A program made the position numbers and the translations under genes. Source: Planctomycetota bacterium (GTDB lineage Bacteria > Planctomycetota > UBA1135 > GCA-002686595). Taken from it: a stretch of DNA of 64,000 nt. Of this stretch, positions 29,831 to 38,343 are shown piece after piece (positions within the stretch are counted from its first letter, which is position 1; the number at the start of each line of letters is the position of its first letter). The notes beneath the pieces were generated by a model. That model searched no databases. It saw nothing but the letters and a program-made list of their open reading frames with translations, and was not told the origin of the DNA. The DNA lies in the NCBI GenBank assembly GCA_028278425.1, contig JANQEJ010000037.1, forward strand, positions 1 through 64,000, written 5' to 3'.

Positions 29831-30508
29831 TCAGTCGCCCACCAGCCGCCTGATGGCCCGGTTCTCCAAGACAGGGCCTTCCCCGCCGAGCGTGCCGTCC
29901 AGTCCAACGAGAACCATCGCCCGTGCGAGGTCCTCCGAAGAGATGCCGATGTTGGGATAGACGTGGCGCACGACGGGATAGAGGAATCGGAAGAGCCGAT
30001 ACGACCAAGTCGGTTCCTTCCGTTTCACGGTGGGATAGATGTAGCCCGGCCTGAAGAGGTGCACGCGAGGAAAGCCCGCACGCAACAACGCGTTCTCAGC
30101 CATGCCCTTGTACCTGGCGAAAGCGATGCGGCTCTTCTCGCTCTGGTCGGCGCCCTGCCCGCTCAGGAAGCAGAAGGCCGCCTGTGGGCTCTCCATGTGC
30201 AGCGCGCGTGCGAACTCCGCGGCGTACTCGACCGTGACCTTGCGAAGCTCGGCGTCGGAGACCGCCCCGGTGTAGGCTCCGATGCAAAAGACCGCGACGT
30301 CGTGACCAGAGAGTGCTTCAGCGATGGGAGCGCAGTCTGCGAAGTCAGAGTGGATGACCTCGCGCAACTTGGCGTCTTCGACACCCGTCGATCGACGCCC
30401 GATCACGGTCACGGACGAGACCTCGGGGTGCGCCAGACCGATCTCCAGGGCATGGCCGCCGACCATTCCGGTGGCGCCGACGATCACGATGCTCTTGCCG
30501 CGCTTCAC
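29831..30508 (-). CDS. NAD(P)-binding atypical short-chain dehydrogenase
   Basis: A 225-residue Rossmann protein starting at GTG 30508. The nucleotide loop VGATGMVGGHALE, the VIGRRST end of strand 2 and the absence of a YxxxK in the usual spacing (FARYKGMAENALLRAG has Tyr-Lys adjacent) resemble the atypical SDR group with HTATIP2/NmrA-like proteins. It may reduce or merely sense NAD(P)H. It lies 24 bases downstream of the metal-beta-lactamase-fold gene and shares its direction. Substrate unknown. Confidence 0.75.
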   Translation of the reverse strand: MKRGKSIVIVGATGMVGGHALEIGLAHPEVSSVTVIGRRSTGVEDAKLREVIHSDFADCAPIAEALSGHDVAVFCIGAYTGAVSDAELRKVTVEYAAEFARALHMESPQAAFCFLSGQGADQSEKSRIAFARYKGMAENALLRAGFPRVHLFRPGYIYPTVKRKEPTWSYRLFRFLYPVVRHVYPNIGISSEDLARAMVLVGLDGTLGGEGPVLENRAIRRLVGD

Positions 30509-30532
30509 TCCGGTCAGAGTACGTGCCTCGCT

Positions 30533-31669
30533 CTACCGCGGTCGAGCAGCCGTGTTCGAGGGGAGAATCGAAAGAGCGCGGATGCGCTCCCGCAGCGCGG
30601 GTTCGAGACCGGACGAAACGACCGGGTGAGCATGAGCTCGCCGCCAGGGCAGCTCGGGCCACCAGCGATCGACGATCCACGGCACTTCGGGCTCCAGGCT
30701 GGCGCCAGGACGAGGCGTCACCACACGCAGTCCCACGTGCTCGGCCGCGGCCAGGACTCGTTCGACGGGTTCCGTCCAGGGGTGCATGGCCAGGTCGAAG
30801 GTGCCCCAGTGCACCGGCACGAGCAGATCGCTCCTCACCAGCTCACAAGCCACGACCGCCTGCTCCGGTCCGATGTGCACGTCGCGCCATAGCGGGTCGT
30901 ACGCGCCGGCCTCGATCAGGGCGACGTCGAACGGACCGAGCCGCTCCCCGATCTCCGCGAAGCCGGGGAACATGGCCGTGTCGCCGCTGAAGTACACGCG
31001 GTGCTCGGGGCCGAGCAGGGCCCAGCCCGACCACAGCGTCCGATCGCGGTCGGACATCGTGAGGGAGCGCCTGGAGAAGTGGCGTGCGGGCGTCGCTACG
31101 AGCTCGATCGAGCCGACGCGATGCGACTCCCACCAGTCGAGCTCGGTCACGCGCTCCGCCGCGATGCCCCAGCGCGCGAGGTGTGCACCGACGCCGAGCG
31201 GCACCACGAAAGGCACGTCCGTCCTCGCCAGCTCCACGATCGTGGGTCTGTCGAGGTGATCGTAGTGGTCGTGTGAGATCGCCACGACGTCGAGCGGCGG
31301 GAGCTCGTCGACGCAGAGCGGCGGCTCGTGGAAGCGCTTGGGGCCGGCACACGAGAGCGGCGAAGCTCTCGGCCCGAACACGGGATCGAGGAGAGCCCGA
31401 TGGCCGTCGATCTCGATCAGGGAGCTGGAATGACCGAGCCAGGTCACGCGCAGTCCGCTGGTCGGTGGCGCGGCGAAGTCTTTTGCCGATCGGCGGATCA
31501 CCGGGAGCGGCGTCGTCGGAACTCGATGTCCGTTCTTGCCCACGAGCCACTCCCGGAGGATCGACCACCCCTGCGGCTCCTCGCGCTCCATGACGTCCCG
31601 GAAGCGGCCGTTGTGCCACCGCGGGGAAGTCTCGATACGTTTCGGCCGGCTTTGCTCGCACAGCTTCAT
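30533..31669 (-). CDS. Metallo-beta-lactamase fold hydrolase (NAPE-PLD/UlaG-like)
   Basis: A 378-residue protein with the metal motif HDHYDHLD and further ligands in ATPARHFSRR, SGDTAMFPG and VPVHWGTFDLAM. The order WLGHSSSLIEIDGHRALLDPVFGPRASP is typical of the NAPE-phospholipase D-like/UlaG-like group, which cleaves phosphodiesters or lactones. An ATG at 31669 gives a normal length. It appears to be in one direction with the two SDR genes upstream and the NAD(P)-binding gene downstream, so it may belong to the regulated cluster from 33426. Confidence 0.85.
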   Translation of the reverse strand: MKLCEQSRPKRIETSPRWHNGRFRDVMEREEPQGWSILREWLVGKNGHRVPTTPLPVIRRSAKDFAAPPTSGLRVTWLGHSSSLIEIDGHRALLDPVFGPRASPLSCAGPKRFHEPPLCVDELPPLDVVAISHDHYDHLDRPTIVELARTDVPFVVPLGVGAHLARWGIAAERVTELDWWESHRVGSIELVATPARHFSRRSLTMSDRDRTLWSGWALLGPEHRVYFSGDTAMFPGFAEIGERLGPFDVALIEAGAYDPLWRDVHIGPEQAVVACELVRSDLLVPVHWGTFDLAMHPWTEPVERVLAAAEHVGLRVVTPRPGASLEPEVPWIVDRWWPELPWRRAHAHPVVSSGLEPALRERIRALSILPSNTAARPR

Positions 31670-31701
31670 GGGTGTCGTGACGCTCTTGGAGGGCCTGGTA
31701 A

Positions 31702-32517
31702 CTACAGGCCAAACCGACTCTTGATGCCTGCGAAGAACGTGGCATCGTCAGACGCCTGGCGGTTGGCGATGAGCTCGTCCGCACCTCCGGCCGCCGGGTA
31801 ACGCAGGGTTGCCGTTCCGTCGGTGATCGCCGCCCAGATCACCTCCGCTACGGCACGGGGCGGCGATGCCTCGGCGAGGGCGTTCTCGAAGCCCCCCATG
31901 AGCGCCTGGACCGTGGGCTGGTACTCGGAGGCCGACTCGTCGTTGACGAAGTCGAAGGAGCGTCCCGCGAAGTCGGTCGCGATCGCGCCTGGCTCGACGA
32001 TCTTAATCCCGATGCCCAGGGGCTCCAGCTCGTAGTGCAGGGCTTCGGAGAGTCCCTCGACCGCGAACTTGGTCCCGTGGTAGAGCGACCCCAGGGGAAA
32101 CGTCATCTTCCCGCCGATCGACGAGATGTTGACGATCGTCCCCGCCTTGCGGGCCCGCATGTGCGGGAGCACGGCCTTGGTCACGGCCAGGAGACCGATC
32201 ACATTCGTGTCGAACTGGCGGCGGACCTTCTCCATCGGGAACGTCTCCAAGGGACCGTAGGCGCCATAGCCCGCGTTGTTGACGAGCACGTCGATAGCGC
32301 CGAACTTCTCGACACCTTCGGTGATCGCGGACCGGATCGAGTCCTCCTCGAGCACGTCGAGCCGGGTCACCAACACGTTGTCGAGCTTCATCAGCTCGGT
32401 CTCCTTCTCCGGGCTGCGCATGGTCGCGATGACGTTCCAGCCTTGTTCCTGGAAGTACTCGGCGGTTGCCTTGCCGATGCCGCTCGAGGCTCCGGTGATG
32501 AGAACGGTCTTGGTCAT
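31702..32517 (-). CDS. Short-chain dehydrogenase/reductase (second of pair)
   Basis: A 271-residue classical SDR: cofactor loop TGASSGIGKATAE, NNAG, catalytic Ser in ISSIGGKM and YHGTK for the Tyr-Lys pair. A GGAGAAG ribosome site is 6-8 bases before the ATG. It is a close relative of the next gene upstream (both have GWNVIATMRSPE and DVLVNNAGYG), so the two are probably tandem duplicates. The oxidised substrate is unknown; the divergent AraC gene suggests induction by a small molecule. Confidence 0.9.
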   Translation of the reverse strand: MTKTVLITGASSGIGKATAEYFQEQGWNVIATMRSPEKETELMKLDNVLVTRLDVLEEDSIRSAITEGVEKFGAIDVLVNNAGYGAYGPLETFPMEKVRRQFDTNVIGLLAVTKAVLPHMRARKAGTIVNISSIGGKMTFPLGSLYHGTKFAVEGLSEALHYELEPLGIGIKIVEPGAIATDFAGRSFDFVNDESASEYQPTVQALMGGFENALAEASPPRAVAEVIWAAITDGTATLRYPAAGGADELIANRQASDDATFFAGIKSRFGL

Positions 32518-32571
32518 GGTTCTTCTCCGTGGTGGATCGTGGTCCTGCGTTCGGTTCCGTGCGGTTTGGAT

Positions 32572-33426
32572 CTACTTGGTCGCCGCTTCCTGCGGAGGAA
32601 GCACCATCCCCGCGAGCTGGTCCACGAAGGGCTGCCGCGAGCCGCCCATCATCTCCATGATCATCTGCGCGTCGGCTCCGATCGGATTGTGGACGGGCGT
32701 ATCTCCCGTCGCGCACTCGTAGATCAGGTCCGCGACCTCTTGGGGATCGGCCTGCTGGCCGCCCTGCACGGCCATGGTCTCGACTACGCTCCGGATGTGT
32801 GTGGCCAGCGCGGTGGCGTGGGCCGTGAGCTGCTCGTCGCCAACGCCAAGCTCGTCGTCGACGTTCGCGTCGAAGCGCGTTGTCGGGTAGGCGCCGGGCA
32901 TCACGCTCCTGACGAGGATGTTCAGAGGCTGGTACTCGAGCGCGAGCGCCTCCGTGAGGCCCTCGACGGCGTGCTTCGACGAGGCGTAGACCGAGGCCGT
33001 CGGGAAGCCGAGCACGCCGGCCATCGAGGTGACGTTGATCACACGCCCTTCTCCCCGGCTGCGCATCAGGGGCAGGACGGCGCGAGCCACGTTCATCACG
33101 CCAAAGACGTTCGTGTCGTACATGCGGCGGATCGCCTCGTCGCTCATCTGCTCGAACAGGGCGTTGCCGCCGTAGCCGGCGTTGTTGACCAAGACGTCGA
33201 TCCTTCCGAAGCGGGACACGCCCTCGGCGACCGCGCGGTCGATGCTCTCCGTGTCCGTGACGTCGAGCCTGGTGACGAGCACGTCGTCGAGCTCGGTCAG
33301 CTCGGTCTCCCTTTCCGGGGAGCGCATCGTGGCGATGACGTTCCAGCCCTTGTCGTGGAAGGTCCTCGCGGCCAGCTTGCCGAAGCCGCTCGAGCAACCC
33401 GTGATCAGCGCCGTCTTCTTGTCCAT
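32572..33426 (-). CDS. Short-chain dehydrogenase/reductase (first of pair)
   Basis: A 284-residue classical SDR with TGCSSGFGKLAA, NNAG, the Ser of VTSMAGVLG and the Tyr-Lys pair in YASSKHAVEG. ATG 33426 is chosen because AGGAG (33433-33437 complement) lies 6 bases ahead. An in-frame extension upstream exists but lies in the operator region and looks non-coding. It shares strong similarity with the SDR encoded just downstream. It is the first gene after the divergent AraC-type regulator, whose putative operator sits between them. Confidence 0.9.
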   Translation of the reverse strand: MDKKTALITGCSSGFGKLAARTFHDKGWNVIATMRSPERETELTELDDVLVTRLDVTDTESIDRAVAEGVSRFGRIDVLVNNAGYGGNALFEQMSDEAIRRMYDTNVFGVMNVARAVLPLMRSRGEGRVINVTSMAGVLGFPTASVYASSKHAVEGLTEALALEYQPLNILVRSVMPGAYPTTRFDANVDDELGVGDEQLTAHATALATHIRSVVETMAVQGGQQADPQEVADLIYECATGDTPVHNPIGADAQMIMEMMGGSRQPFVDQLAGMVLPPQEAATK

Positions 33427-33518
33427 GACTGTCTCCTCTGGTTTCCTGGTCGGTGGGCGGCCCTTCCGCCCTACCCCGAGATCATGGGCCACGATCGACC
33501 GACGAGCATTCGCCCCTA

Positions 33519-33590
33519 GCGCCAATCGACTAGCGAAACGCGCCAATACGGCGGCCTTCGACTTCGCCATGGCGCGTTTGGCTAATGGCG
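33519..33590. promoter_or_regulatory. Putative AraC-type operator: direct and inverted repeats
   Basis: Within the 193-base divergent gap, GCGCCAAT occurs twice as a direct repeat exactly 21 bases apart (33519-33526 and 33540-33547), two helical turns, as AraC-family regulators prefer. A perfect 10-base inverted repeat, AAACGCGCCA (33536-33545) and TGGCGCGTTT (33570-33579), overlaps the second copy. ATGGCG also recurs 16 bases apart at 33569 and 33585. These lie between the SDR gene and the AraC gene and could control both. Confidence 0.5.
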
Positions 33591-33607
33591 TGGCGCCCCT
33601 GGCGGTC

Positions 33608-33613
33608 TAGAAT
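33608..33613 (+). promoter_or_regulatory. -10-like box placed for a leaderless araC-type transcript
   Basis: TAGAAT, five of six matches to the -10 consensus, ends 6 bases before the ATG at 33620. Transcription would start at or near the start codon, giving a leaderless mRNA, which fits the absence of a ribosome site. No good -35 is seen at 17 bases, so activator dependence is possible. Confidence 0.4.
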
Positions 33614-33619
33614 CTCGGT

Positions 33620-34618
33620 ATGACAGATCCCAAGGCCGTCCCGCTCGAGAGCGTCTGGCTCATCGTCCTGAAGGACTTGGGCCTCGAGGCCGAGAACGTG
33701 CTCCGGCGCGCCCGCCTGGCGCGGGACCTCTTCACCCAGGAGCGGCCCCGGCTGAGCGTCGAGGAGTACTTTCGCTTCTGGGACGCCCTCGTCGAAGAGG
33801 CCGGTGATCCGCTCCTTCCCCTCACGATGGTGAAGTCGCTCTCGCCCGAGGCCTTCTACCCGCCGGTATTTGCCGCGCTGTGTAGCCCGGACATGACCGT
33901 GGCCGCCCAGCGGATGGCGGAGCACAAGCGGCTTGTGGCCCCAATGACCATGACCGTCGACGAGGGTGCCGCGGGACTCTTCGTCGGCTGCCGGTGGGAG
34001 GACCCCGGCATCCACTCTCCCGCCTCCCTCGCCGCGCTCGAGCTGGCGTTCCTGACGCAGATCGCGCGGATCGGCACGCGCGAGCCGATTCGCCCCGTGC
34101 AGGTCGAGAGTCCGTACACCATCGAGCCCGCAGAGGCATACCAGGAGTTCTTCGGGGTTCCCATCGAGCGCAGCGATCGACACGGGGTGACCTTCAGCGC
34201 GGAAGACGCGCGGCGACCCTTCCTGACCGCGAACGAGTCGCTGTGGCAGACGTTCGAGCCCGAGCTGCGCCGGCGCCTCACGAACCTCGGTGCCGCCGCT
34301 CCGCTCGTGGAACGTGTCCGGTCCGTGTTGCTCGAGACCCTTCCGAGCGGGGAAGCCACGATCGGCGTGGCGGCGAGCCGGCTCGGGATGAGCTCGCGCA
34401 CGCTGCAGCGCAGCCTCAAGCTGGAGAGTACCTCCTACAAGGAGGTCGTGAGGCGGACCCGCGAAGAGCTCGCACGCCACTACGTGACCAACACGAAGAT
34501 CAGCTACACCGAGATCGGATTCCTGCTCGGGTTTGCGGAGCCGAGCTCCTTCTTTCGCGCGTTTCGTGACTGGACGGGGGAGACGCCGGATTCGCTAAGG
34601 GTCTCGGTCAGCGGCTGA
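33620..34618 (+). CDS. AraC-family transcriptional regulator
   Basis: A 332-residue regulator. The N-terminal two thirds resemble the arabinose-binding-domain-2 type (LSVEEYFRFWDALVEEAGDPLLPLTM and following), a sensor for a small molecule. The C-terminal region (about 235-330) has two helix-turn-helix units: ATIGVAASRLGMSSRTLQRSL and ISYTEIGFLLGFAEPSSFFRAF. The gene is divergent from the SDR pair, so it is likely the local regulator of them. The sequence begins with a putative leaderless start. The inducer is unknown. Confidence 0.9.
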   Translation: MTDPKAVPLESVWLIVLKDLGLEAENVLRRARLARDLFTQERPRLSVEEYFRFWDALVEEAGDPLLPLTMVKSLSPEAFYPPVFAALCSPDMTVAAQRMAEHKRLVAPMTMTVDEGAAGLFVGCRWEDPGIHSPASLAALELAFLTQIARIGTREPIRPVQVESPYTIEPAEAYQEFFGVPIERSDRHGVTFSAEDARRPFLTANESLWQTFEPELRRRLTNLGAAAPLVERVRSVLLETLPSGEATIGVAASRLGMSSRTLQRSLKLESTSYKEVVRRTREELARHYVTNTKISYTEIGFLLGFAEPSSFFRAFRDWTGETPDSLRVSVSG

Positions 34619-34662
34619 CGGACGGGCAGCGCCGCGACTCCCCTTGTCTCTATTCTCGGTTC

Positions 34663-36027
34663 CTAAACCGCGGCCGCCGACCAGGCCTCGATGCCGCCCT
34701 CGAGGTCGGCGACGCGCGCGAAGCCGGCGCGCTCGAGCAGGCTCGCGGCCGCCATCGAGCGGTAGCCGGTGGCGCAGTGGATCACGATCTCGGCGTCGCG
34801 CGGGAGCTCGCCGAGGCGTTCCTCGAGCTCGCCCAGCGGCACGTGGAGGCTCCCTTCGATCGCGCTGGCTTCGCGCTCGCCCGGCTGGCGAACGTCGAGC
34901 ACCACGGGCGCCGCGTCCGATTCCAGCGCGGCGCCCAGCGCGTCCGCGCCGACGCGGCGCGTCGTCGTCACGCCGTCGTCGAAGGCCTGCGCGCCGCCGG
35001 CGAGGTAGCCGAGCACGCGGTCGAACCCGATGCGGCCCAGACGCAGCGCGGCCTCGCGCTCGCGGCCGGCGGGCGTCACGAGCAGGAGCGGCGTGTCCTT
35101 GCCCAGCACGCTGCCCGCCCACGTGGCGAAGCGTCCCTCGAGGCCGACGTTGACGCTCCCGGGAAGATGCCCGGCGGCGAACTCCGGGGCTTCGCGCACG
35201 TCGACCACCTGCGCGCCCGCGGCCTCCGCGCGCCGGAACGCCTCGAGGTCGAGCGCCTTCAGGTCGGCGAGGGACTCCTCGAGCGTCCCGCGCTCCTCGC
35301 GGTTGAGCTGCGCGTCGTACGGGAAGTACCGCGGCGCGCACGGCTGGTTGGCCGCGACGATGCGCACGAACTCCTCCTTCTCCATCGGCTGGAGGGCGTA
35401 GTTGAAGCGTTTCTGGTCGCCGATGGTCGACACCGTCTCGGTGCTCAGGTTCTTGCCGCACATCGAGCCGGCGCCGTGGGCGGGATAGACCAGCGTCGCG
35501 TCCGGCAGCGTCATCAGCTTCTCGCGCAGCGAGTCGTAGAGCATCCCGCCGAGCTCTTCGGCGCTCACGCCGACCGAGGCCATGAGGTCCGGCCGCCCCA
35601 CGTCGCCGATGAAGAGCGTGTCGCCGGTCAGGACAGCGTGCGGGTCGGCGTTCTCGCCGTCGTAGACCAGAAACGAGGTACTCTCCGGCGTGTGTCCGGG
35701 CGTTTCGAGCGCGACCACACGCACCCGTCCGAGCTCGACCGCGTCGCCATCGGCCAGACCGTGGAAGGCGTAGTCCGCCTCGGCGCGCGCGCCGAGGTGG
35801 ATCTTGGCGCCGAGTCGCTCGCGCAGCTCGAGGTGGCCGGCGACGAAGTCCGCGTGGAAGTGGGTCAAGAGCACGTGGCGGATCGAAACGCCCAGCTTCG
35901 CGGCGTCGGCGAGGTACTCGTCCACGTCGCGCTGCGGGTCGACGACCGCCGCGACGCCCGCGTCCGCGTCGCCGATCAGGTACGACGCGTGCGACAAACA
36001 CCCCAGGTAGTACTGCTTGAGGATCAT
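34663..36027 (-). CDS. Persulfide dioxygenase-like protein fused to two rhodanese domains
   Basis: A 454-residue cytoplasmic protein. Residues 1-250 are a metallo-beta-lactamase-fold domain of the ETHE1/persulfide dioxygenase type, with the metal motif THFHADFVAGH, the His of LETPGHTPES, LTGDTLFIGDVGRPDLM and YPAHGAGSMCG. Rhodanese domain 1 (about 275-360) has lost the active-site Cys: the loop is LLLVTPAGRE. Rhodanese domain 2 (about 365-454) keeps it in HCATGYRS. Such fusions oxidise persulfides in sulfide/thiol detoxification. ATG 36027 is preferred over the upstream in-frame start, which adds an unconserved tail. Confidence 0.9.
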   Translation of the reverse strand: MILKQYYLGCLSHASYLIGDADAGVAAVVDPQRDVDEYLADAAKLGVSIRHVLLTHFHADFVAGHLELRERLGAKIHLGARAEADYAFHGLADGDAVELGRVRVVALETPGHTPESTSFLVYDGENADPHAVLTGDTLFIGDVGRPDLMASVGVSAEELGGMLYDSLREKLMTLPDATLVYPAHGAGSMCGKNLSTETVSTIGDQKRFNYALQPMEKEEFVRIVAANQPCAPRYFPYDAQLNREERGTLEESLADLKALDLEAFRRAEAAGAQVVDVREAPEFAAGHLPGSVNVGLEGRFATWAGSVLGKDTPLLLVTPAGREREAALRLGRIGFDRVLGYLAGGAQAFDDGVTTTRRVGADALGAALESDAAPVVLDVRQPGEREASAIEGSLHVPLGELEERLGELPRDAEIVIHCATGYRSMAAASLLERAGFARVADLEGGIEAWSAAAV

Positions 36028-36058
36028 CCGGAGAGCGTAACAATACGCCGCGCGGACG

Positions 36059-36886
36059 ATGGACTTCCTGCTCGAATGCATCGGCTTTCCGCCCGACCAC
36101 TCGCTCGAGGACGTGGTCGCGCGCGTGCGCGCGCGCGGCGAACCGGCGCCGTGGCGCGGGCCGACCGGGATCCACCTGCGCTATCCCCTCGCCGAAGGCC
36201 TCGAGGTCCGCGTCGACCGCGAGGACGACCAGGACTACTGGTCGGTCTGGCCTTCGTACCGGGTCGACCACCGGCTGCGGGTCGCGCTCCTGGAGACGCG
36301 CCAGGTCCCGGACTCGCCCTACGACGCGTTCCTGATCGGGGTCGCGAACCCGCGGCTGCCCAGGCGCGCCGGCGTCGGCTGCGGCGGGGAGGCACCCGGC
36401 CTGACGCCGGACCCGGCCGAGGAGGAGTTCCTGCTCGCGACCTACCTGACCGACGCGCGCCGCCTGCCGGCGGACCTGCCGCGCGGCCACGTGCTCGCCG
36501 TGAGCATCGCGGGGTTCGCGCTCGACGTCTCCTACGTCGGCGAGAACGACGGGCTCCGCGACCCGGCGATCCTCGAGCAACCCTGCGGCGCCGACTTCCG
36601 CGCCCTCGGCGAGCGCGAGGATCCCGGCGGCTGCATGGACGTGTCCCTGCGCATCCGCCGCGTGCGGCACATCGAGAACCCGCTGACCGGGATCGAGGTC
36701 GAGGTGCTCGAGGTCGACGCGCCGGGCCGTCCGATCGAGCTCTTCGTCAGCCGCTGGCAGCTCGAGTCCGAAGGCATGCCGCCGCCACGGCCCGGCTGGC
36801 GGATCGAGGGCGTGTTCCTCTTCACCGGCCGCCTCGCGGGCGGGTTGCCGCGCCGCCAGCCCCGCAGGCGGGGCGCCTTCGGTTAA
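36059..36886 (+). CDS. Hypothetical protein, no recognised family
   Basis: A 275-residue protein starting at ATG 36059, with MDFLLECIGFPP, alternating charged beta-strand-like segments (VRVDREDDQDYWSVWPSYRVDH) and a basic C-terminal tail (PRRQPRRRG). No signal peptide or membrane helix is seen. Codon use looks genuine, with strong third-position G/C. It is divergent from the persulfide dioxygenase gene (31-base gap) and its stop overlaps the convergent metalloprotease stop by four bases at a GGTTAACC palindrome. Function unknown. Confidence 0.6.
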   Translation: MDFLLECIGFPPDHSLEDVVARVRARGEPAPWRGPTGIHLRYPLAEGLEVRVDREDDQDYWSVWPSYRVDHRLRVALLETRQVPDSPYDAFLIGVANPRLPRRAGVGCGGEAPGLTPDPAEEEFLLATYLTDARRLPADLPRGHVLAVSIAGFALDVSYVGENDGLRDPAILEQPCGADFRALGEREDPGGCMDVSLRIRRVRHIENPLTGIEVEVLEVDAPGRPIELFVSRWQLESEGMPPPRPGWRIEGVFLFTGRLAGGLPRRQPRRRGAFG

Positions 36887-38193
36887 CCGTCCTCCGGATC
36901 CGGGAAGACCGCCCAGCCGAGGTCGCCCTTGGCGAAGACCTCGTCGCCCGCGCCGAAGCCGATCGTCAGGAAGACCTTCGAGCCGTCGCGCTCCAGCTTC
37001 ACGCCCACGCCGGCGGCGGCGAAGACCTCCTGGCGCTCCGCCTGCCAGCGGGTGAAGCCGCCGACCGAGTCCTCGAGGTACGGCACGAGCTCCTCGACCG
37101 CCGCGTGGAACTCGATCGCGTCCTTCTCGCGGTCCCAGGTCGACGCGAGGTGAATCACGCGCGCGTCGCCTTTGGCGAGCAGCACGTAGCGATCGCCGCC
37201 CCAGCCCTTGGCGGCCTTGCTCGTGTATTGCACGGCCATCATCTGGAGCGGGTTCCCGATGCCCTTGCGCTTCTTGAGCGGCTCGGTCAGGAGCGCGAGC
37301 TGGAGCTCACCCATCGTGTTCTCCGCGAGCACCGTCCACCCGTCGGGCAGACGTTCGGCGTCGATCTCCACGGCGACGGGGTCGTCTCGCTCCTCCGGGT
37401 CCCAGTACTTCTCCGGGTGGAGCACCTGCTCGCTGGAGAGCGGCGGCGCCGCGAAGGCCTTCTTCACGCTCTCGTTCGACTTCGCCCCCTCCTCGCCTTG
37501 CAGGAACTTCTCGCCGCGGACGTACGCGCCCAGGAGCGGCTTGTAGAGGAACGGCTGAGCCTCCTTCAGCTCGTCCATCCCCATCTGGGCCATCTCCATC
37601 ATGTCGCCGACGTCCAGCGTCGCCATGTTCTGCACCGACCAGCGGTTCATCAGCGCGGTGCCGCTTCCCTCCACCAGGGCCTGGTAGGCCCACAGCGCGT
37701 CCGCGTTCGACTTGCGCGCCTCGAAGCCGCCGTCGAGGTCGTAGAGCTGGTCGTCCAGCGCGTGCACGAGCTCGTGCGCGAGGATGATCTTCGCCATGCC
37801 GCCGGTGAAGCTGGACATCAGATAGAAGCCCTCGGTCGAGGGGTCGTAGAAGCCGCCCACCTGCGACTCGACGAGCTCGATCATCTCGCCGAGGTAGTCC
37901 ATGTCGTAGGGGATGAGACCGAAGAGCTTCGCGGTCAGCTCCTCGGCGGCGAGCTCCTCCGGCGTCGTCATCGCGTCGATGCGCGCCTTCACGTACTCGA
38001 GGAAGCCCTCGGCGTCGGTGACCGCGACCGACACGGGCCGCGGGAACTCCTGCCCGCGCATCTCCTCGATGTCCTCGCGGATCTCGGCGGTGATCTCCTC
38101 GAGCTTCTCCTGCGTGAGCTCGTCGTCGGCCCGGATCGACGCGCCGGCGGCGGAACAGGTGAGGAGGGCGAACAGGAAGGCGATCGGGCGCAT
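36883..38193 (-). CDS. Exported HExxH zinc metallopeptidase
   Basis: A 436-residue protein with a signal peptide (about 1-24, from MRPIAFLFALLTCSAAG) and the zinc site AHELVHALDDQLYDL, typical of the gluzincin-like group with HExxH and an Asp/Glu ligand further on. Upstream lies GGFYDPSTEGFYLM, a strand-turn motif before the metal site seen in several planctomycete proteases. ATG 38193 is preceded by GGAGAAG; the in-frame GTG 38220 upstream lacks one. The substrate is unknown. Its stop overlaps the convergent hypothetical gene's stop. Confidence 0.8.
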   Translation of the reverse strand: MRPIAFLFALLTCSAAGASIRADDELTQEKLEEITAEIREDIEEMRGQEFPRPVSVAVTDAEGFLEYVKARIDAMTTPEELAAEELTAKLFGLIPYDMDYLGEMIELVESQVGGFYDPSTEGFYLMSSFTGGMAKIILAHELVHALDDQLYDLDGGFEARKSNADALWAYQALVEGSGTALMNRWSVQNMATLDVGDMMEMAQMGMDELKEAQPFLYKPLLGAYVRGEKFLQGEEGAKSNESVKKAFAAPPLSSEQVLHPEKYWDPEERDDPVAVEIDAERLPDGWTVLAENTMGELQLALLTEPLKKRKGIGNPLQMMAVQYTSKAAKGWGGDRYVLLAKGDARVIHLASTWDREKDAIEFHAAVEELVPYLEDSVGGFTRWQAERQEVFAAAGVGVKLERDGSKVFLTIGFGAGDEVFAKGDLGWAVFPDPEDG

Positions 38194-38343
38194 GGGCTTC
38201 TCCAGGGGCGTGCGGTTCACGGCGTGTTATGCGCCGGGCGAAGCGGCGTATTGCGTCGGGGCGGGCGCTCGATTGCAACCCCAGGAACCCGTTGGCAACA
38301 TCTCGCCCACGCTCCTCCGGCCAACCCCCGCCCAGGACAGTCC

